The notes under the pieces were generated by a model. That model had not been told where the DNA came from and searched no databases. It worked only from the letters and a program-made list of their open reading frames with translations. The translations under genes were made by a program, and so were the position numbers. DNA of 64,000 nucleotides from Sambucus nigra (taxonomy: Eukaryota; Streptophyta; Magnoliopsida; Dipsacales; Adoxaceae): positions 103,033,709-103,097,708 of the forward strand of contig OX422222.1 in NCBI GenBank assembly GCA_949130495.1, read 5' to 3'. Positions 60,480 to 64,000 of this stretch are shown here, in pieces (the first letter of the stretch is position 1; the number at the start of each line of letters is the position of its first letter).

Positions 60480-62310
60480 ATGTATTTCGCAAACTCACAC
60501 CTACGAAGTGACTTAATGGTGAGAACACACCTGTCAAGGTTTCTCGTAAACTCCACCGTTAAGGGTGACTTAACAATGAAAACACACTTGATAAGGTATT
60601 TCACAAACTCCACCGTTAGAGGTGACTTAACAATGAAAACACACTTGTTAAGGTTTTTCGCAAACTCCATCGTTAGAGGTGACTTAACAATGAAAACCCA
60701 CTTGTTAAGGTTTTTGGCAAACTCCACCGTTAGAGGTGACTTAACAATGAAAACACACTTGTTAAGATTTTCCATAAACTCCACCTATAATGGTGACTTA
60801 ACAATGAAAACGCTTGTTAAGATTTTTCATAAACTCCACCTATAACGGTGACTTAACAACGAAAACGCTTGTTAAGATTTTTATATAATCTCCACCTTAT
60901 AACGGTGACTTAACAATGAAAACGCTTGTTAAGATTTTTATATATAGTCTCCACCTTATAACGGTGACTTAACAACAAAAACGCTTGTTAAGATTTTTAT
61001 ATAATCTCCACCTTGTAACGGTGACTTAACAACGAAAACGCTTGTTAAGATTTTTATATATAGTCTCCACCTTATAACGGTGACTTAACAACGAAAACGC
61101 TTATTAAGATTTTTATATAATCTCCACCTTATAACGGTGACTTAACAACGAAAACGCTAATTTAATATTTTCATAAACTCCACCTATAACGGTGACTTAA
61201 CAACGAAAACGCTTGTCAAGATTTTTTTTGTAAAACTTCACCAATAACGGCACTCCCATGACCGTGACTTAACAACGAAAACACTTGTTAAGATTTTCCA
61301 TAAACTCCACCTATAATGGTGACTTAACAACGAAAACGCTTGTTAAGGTTTTTTCATAAACTCCACCTATAACGGTGACTTAACAACGAAAACGTTTGTT
61401 AAGATTTTTATATAATCTCCACCTTATAACAGTGACTTAACAACGAAAACGCTTGTTAAGATTTTTATATAATCTCCACCTTCTAACGGTGACTTAACAA
61501 CAAAAACGCTTGTTAAGATTTTTATATATAGTCTCCCCTTATAACGGTGACTTAACAACGAAAACGCTTGTTAAGATTTTTATATAATCTCCACCTTATA
61601 ACGGTGACTTAACAACGAAAACGCTTGTTAAGATTTTCATAAACTCCACCTATAACGGTGACTTAACAACGAAAACGCTTGTCAAGATTTTTTTTTGTAA
61701 AACTTCACCAATAACGGCACACCCATTACGGTGACTTAACAACGAAAACACTTGTTAAGATTTTCCATAAACTCCACCTATAATGGTGACTTAACAACGA
61801 AAACGCTTGTTAAGATTTTTCATAAACTCCACCTATAACGGTGACTTAACAACGAAAATGCTTGTTAAGATTTTTATATAATCTCCACCTTATAAAGGTG
61901 ACTTAACAACGAAAATGCTTGTTAAGATTTTTATATATAGTCTCCACCTTATAACGGTGACTTAACAACGAAAACGCTTGTTAAGATTTTTATATATAGT
62001 CTCCACCTTATAACGGTGACTTAACAACGAAAACGCTTGTTAAGATTTGTATATATAGTCTCCACCTTATAACGGTGACTTAACAACGAAAACGCTTGTT
62101 AAGATTTTTATATAATCTCCACCTTATAACGGTGACTTAACAACGAAAATGCTTGTCAAGATTTTTGTAAAAACTTCAACAATAACGGTGACACCCATAA
62201 CGGTGACTTAACAATGAAAACACTTGTTAAGATTTTCATAAACTCCACCTATAACGGTGACTTAACAACGAAAACGCTTGTTAAGATTTTTTTGTAAACT
62301 CATTCTTCTG
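60480..62310. repeat. 57-bp minisatellite, about 32 units, with a higher-order period
   Basis: The core is ggtgacttaacaacgaaaac then gcttgttaagattttta and ctccacc. Anchors at 60554, 60611, 60668, 60725 and 60782 are exactly 57 apart; later units vary from 55 to 59. Early units (60480-60780) have acaatgaaaacacac and ccgttagagg. Later ones have acaacgaaaacgc and cttataacgg, so the array changes gradually along its length. A longer variant unit (aacttcaccaataacgg) recurs near 61233, 61702 and 62172, a higher-order period of about 468. Early 57-bp units keep both strands open, which gives repeated 19-residue peptides, but this is not evidence of a gene. Confidence 0.92.
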
Positions 62311-64000
62311 TATCTCTTTTCAGGACAGGATCCCGTACCTGACAAACTGAGCGTGGTCCTTCGTCTGTTTGCTTCCATGACCAACTTCTTCGGATGAGTT
62401 AAGTCATAACGATCGTGGTTCAGCTAGCAACAATTTTGATACACCTTTATAGAAGACTTATCTCAATGCTCACAAAGTTCTTGTAATATGATGTCATATA
62501 TGAAGGAGGACTATGACTTTGTCGATTTCTGAATGACAACTAATTAACCCGTTTGAACTCTTTGCGAAAGAAACTGAAGAAGCTTTTGTAATGACCTGCT
62601 TGGATGTTACTATACTCTGAAGGTTCATCAATCCAACCTTGTCACAGAGGATGTCGAAGAAGCTTTGCACTACAAGCTATGTTACATCATAATATCCATT
62701 TACCCCCTTTATTTTATTTTTATCTCAAGATAAAATAAAATAAATTACATATATCATTTACAATTCCCACCCGAGAAAAATGAAAGCAATCTAATTATTA
62801 CATTTCATGGGGTGTAACTCAAACTACCATATCTTTCAACAATGACTTGATATTTGTATCGCTCAATATCTGCTCATTCAGAAGCTCTGCAAAATAATAT
62901 CTTTCTGACCCAACTATACAATATTGCAAATGTTAGTAAAGCTCAATAAATATCCAAGTACAATTCTCATCATGCCCTTTTTATTATATTTTATTTGATG
63001 TAATAAAATAAATAAATAAAGTCGAGGGATATTTGTACAATGAATCATAAACACCATGTAGGTGATCGTGCACAATTTAATGTTGTTTAGGGGTGAATCT
63101 CATAATAAATCTAAAGGTGTATATAATCTCAAATTAAATCTTCAGTGCTGAAACATATTCAAATATTTCATAAATGAATCATAATGTATACGATGTACAA
63201 ATAATTATGAATATTTTCAAATGTCAATATATTCAATCGAAGCTTCATTATATTTCATCCATCTCAAAAATGAAGCTTTTCAATTCATCAACGTAACTTA
63301 TGAATATTTTTTGAACAATTAAATTTTCTATGAGAACTGCATTATTATCTCTATATTTTATTTGTCAAAAAATAAAATAAACCCCTTATTTTTTTATTAT
63401 TATTTTTTAAATGCGAGGGACCATAACTGGTGTCATTCACCACACTTGCTCTTAAGTCACATTTGGACTTTTCAGATGGACCTCAAATCCCAAAATCAAA
63501 GATCGTTCATCGCTAAATCATAAAACGATGGACCTCAAGCTTGTATATCGGATCTACCCTACCCACGAAGAAGAAGATCACTCATATAATGATCCGTCAT
63601 TGAGTTCCCTCGAACAGGTGCTTCGGTTTGACAACACTGGTTCTCTTTCCAGTTGGAACTTCATCGGGTAGAGGTTCCTCGGAGCTAGATCTGTCCGTTT
63701 CTAACCGAGGTTCATGGGATTTTAAGCTCCCACGGTGATTTTTCGTATTTCAAGATCCCACGATAGTTCTTCAATTTCAAGCTTCCACAGGGGGGGGGGG
63801 GGGGCGACGTTTCTGTTTATATCTACCTTTAACAGATTTTACCCTCTTATCTAAATCACTTACTAATTTTTCATGGTGTGTCGGTGAGTACCCAGTTAAG
63901 TGGTTTGGTTTGTTTGGAATGTCTGTTCAACCTTGCCTCTCAGGAACAATGGTTTCTTTTGATTTTCTGATGCGTCAGAGTTATATCCGAGTTGTGAAAG
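62311..64000 (-). other. Internal sequence of the third LTR element, no gene recognised
   Basis: No frame of note on either strand and no pol or gag motif. The region includes gataaaataaaataaa-like AT stretches (62710-62760, 62990-63020, 63350-63410) and a run of 15 G at 63790-63804. It is most simply further 3' untranslated sequence of the minus-strand element, whose pol would lie beyond the right edge. Confidence 0.45.
63790..63804 (+). repeat. Run of 15 G
   Basis: Uninterrupted G homopolymer. It could be real or of uncertain length because such runs are poorly sequenced. Confidence 0.8.

Noticed and set aside
60480..62310. CRISPR-like array of direct repeats
   Set aside because: Units are adjacent with no unique spacers, and the context is a plant LTR element.
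1..64000. tRNA or rRNA genes and telomere-type repeats
   Set aside because: No cloverleaf-like segment with A and B boxes, no rRNA landmark and no tttaggg array was seen. gttcgaa motifs in LTRs lack the rest of a tRNA.

Overview
The window looks like repeat-rich, gene-poor DNA from a plant nuclear genome, most likely an angiosperm. I found no intact host gene, tRNA or rRNA. Nearly every stretch can be assigned to a diverged tandem satellite with a monomer of about 169 bp, or to transposable elements inserted into it. The setting resembles pericentromeric or knob-like heterochromatin. Plant origin rests on plant-type Ty1/copia and Ty3/gypsy elements, a CACTA transposon with the usual cactacaagaaaa terminus, plant-style Helitron ends, and captured pieces of a plant sulfate transporter and a plant GDSL esterase.

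Layout. (1) 1-6120: a copia-type LTR element entered from its 5' LTR. It has a gag reading frame full of stop codons, no pol, and a complete 1.5 kb 3' LTR. (2) 6121-25711: satellite, interrupted at 10890-13798 by a 2.9 kb solo gypsy LTR with a perfect 5-bp target duplication. The satellite shows higher-order structure, clearest at 18.2-24.9 kb. (3) 25712-49016: a minus-strand Ty3/gypsy element of the dual-RNase-H (Tat) type, with both LTRs and a 5-bp target duplication (gttag). Its left LTR is split by a 14.2 kb CACTA transposon (26297-40514, 3-bp target duplication ggt). The CACTA element holds two tail-to-tail Helitrons (27932-32181 plus, 32238-34994 minus), a broken histone H4 copy inside the first Helitron, pieces of a sulfate transporter and a GDSL esterase, and a ULP1-like protease remnant. 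(4) 49017-49675: a short satellite remnant. (5) 49676-57034: a second, plus-strand Tat-type gypsy element with its 5' LTR, gag and pol but no 3' LTR. (6) 57031-59267: satellite again. (7) About 59256-64000: the 3' LTR and long 3' untranslated region of a third, minus-strand LTR element. It carries a 57-bp minisatellite of roughly 32 units with its own higher-order period of about 468 bp.

Insertion order can be read from the junctions: satellite first, then the LTR elements, then the CACTA element into one LTR. The Helitrons lie inside the CACTA element, so they either followed it or came in with captured DNA. All coding regions seen are decayed, so nothing here is expected to make an active protein. 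The points most worth following up are the ordered satellite, the CACTA/Helitron capture of four unrelated gene pieces, the gag-only copia element, and a GTTCGAAC-type cluster shared by two unrelated LTR families.
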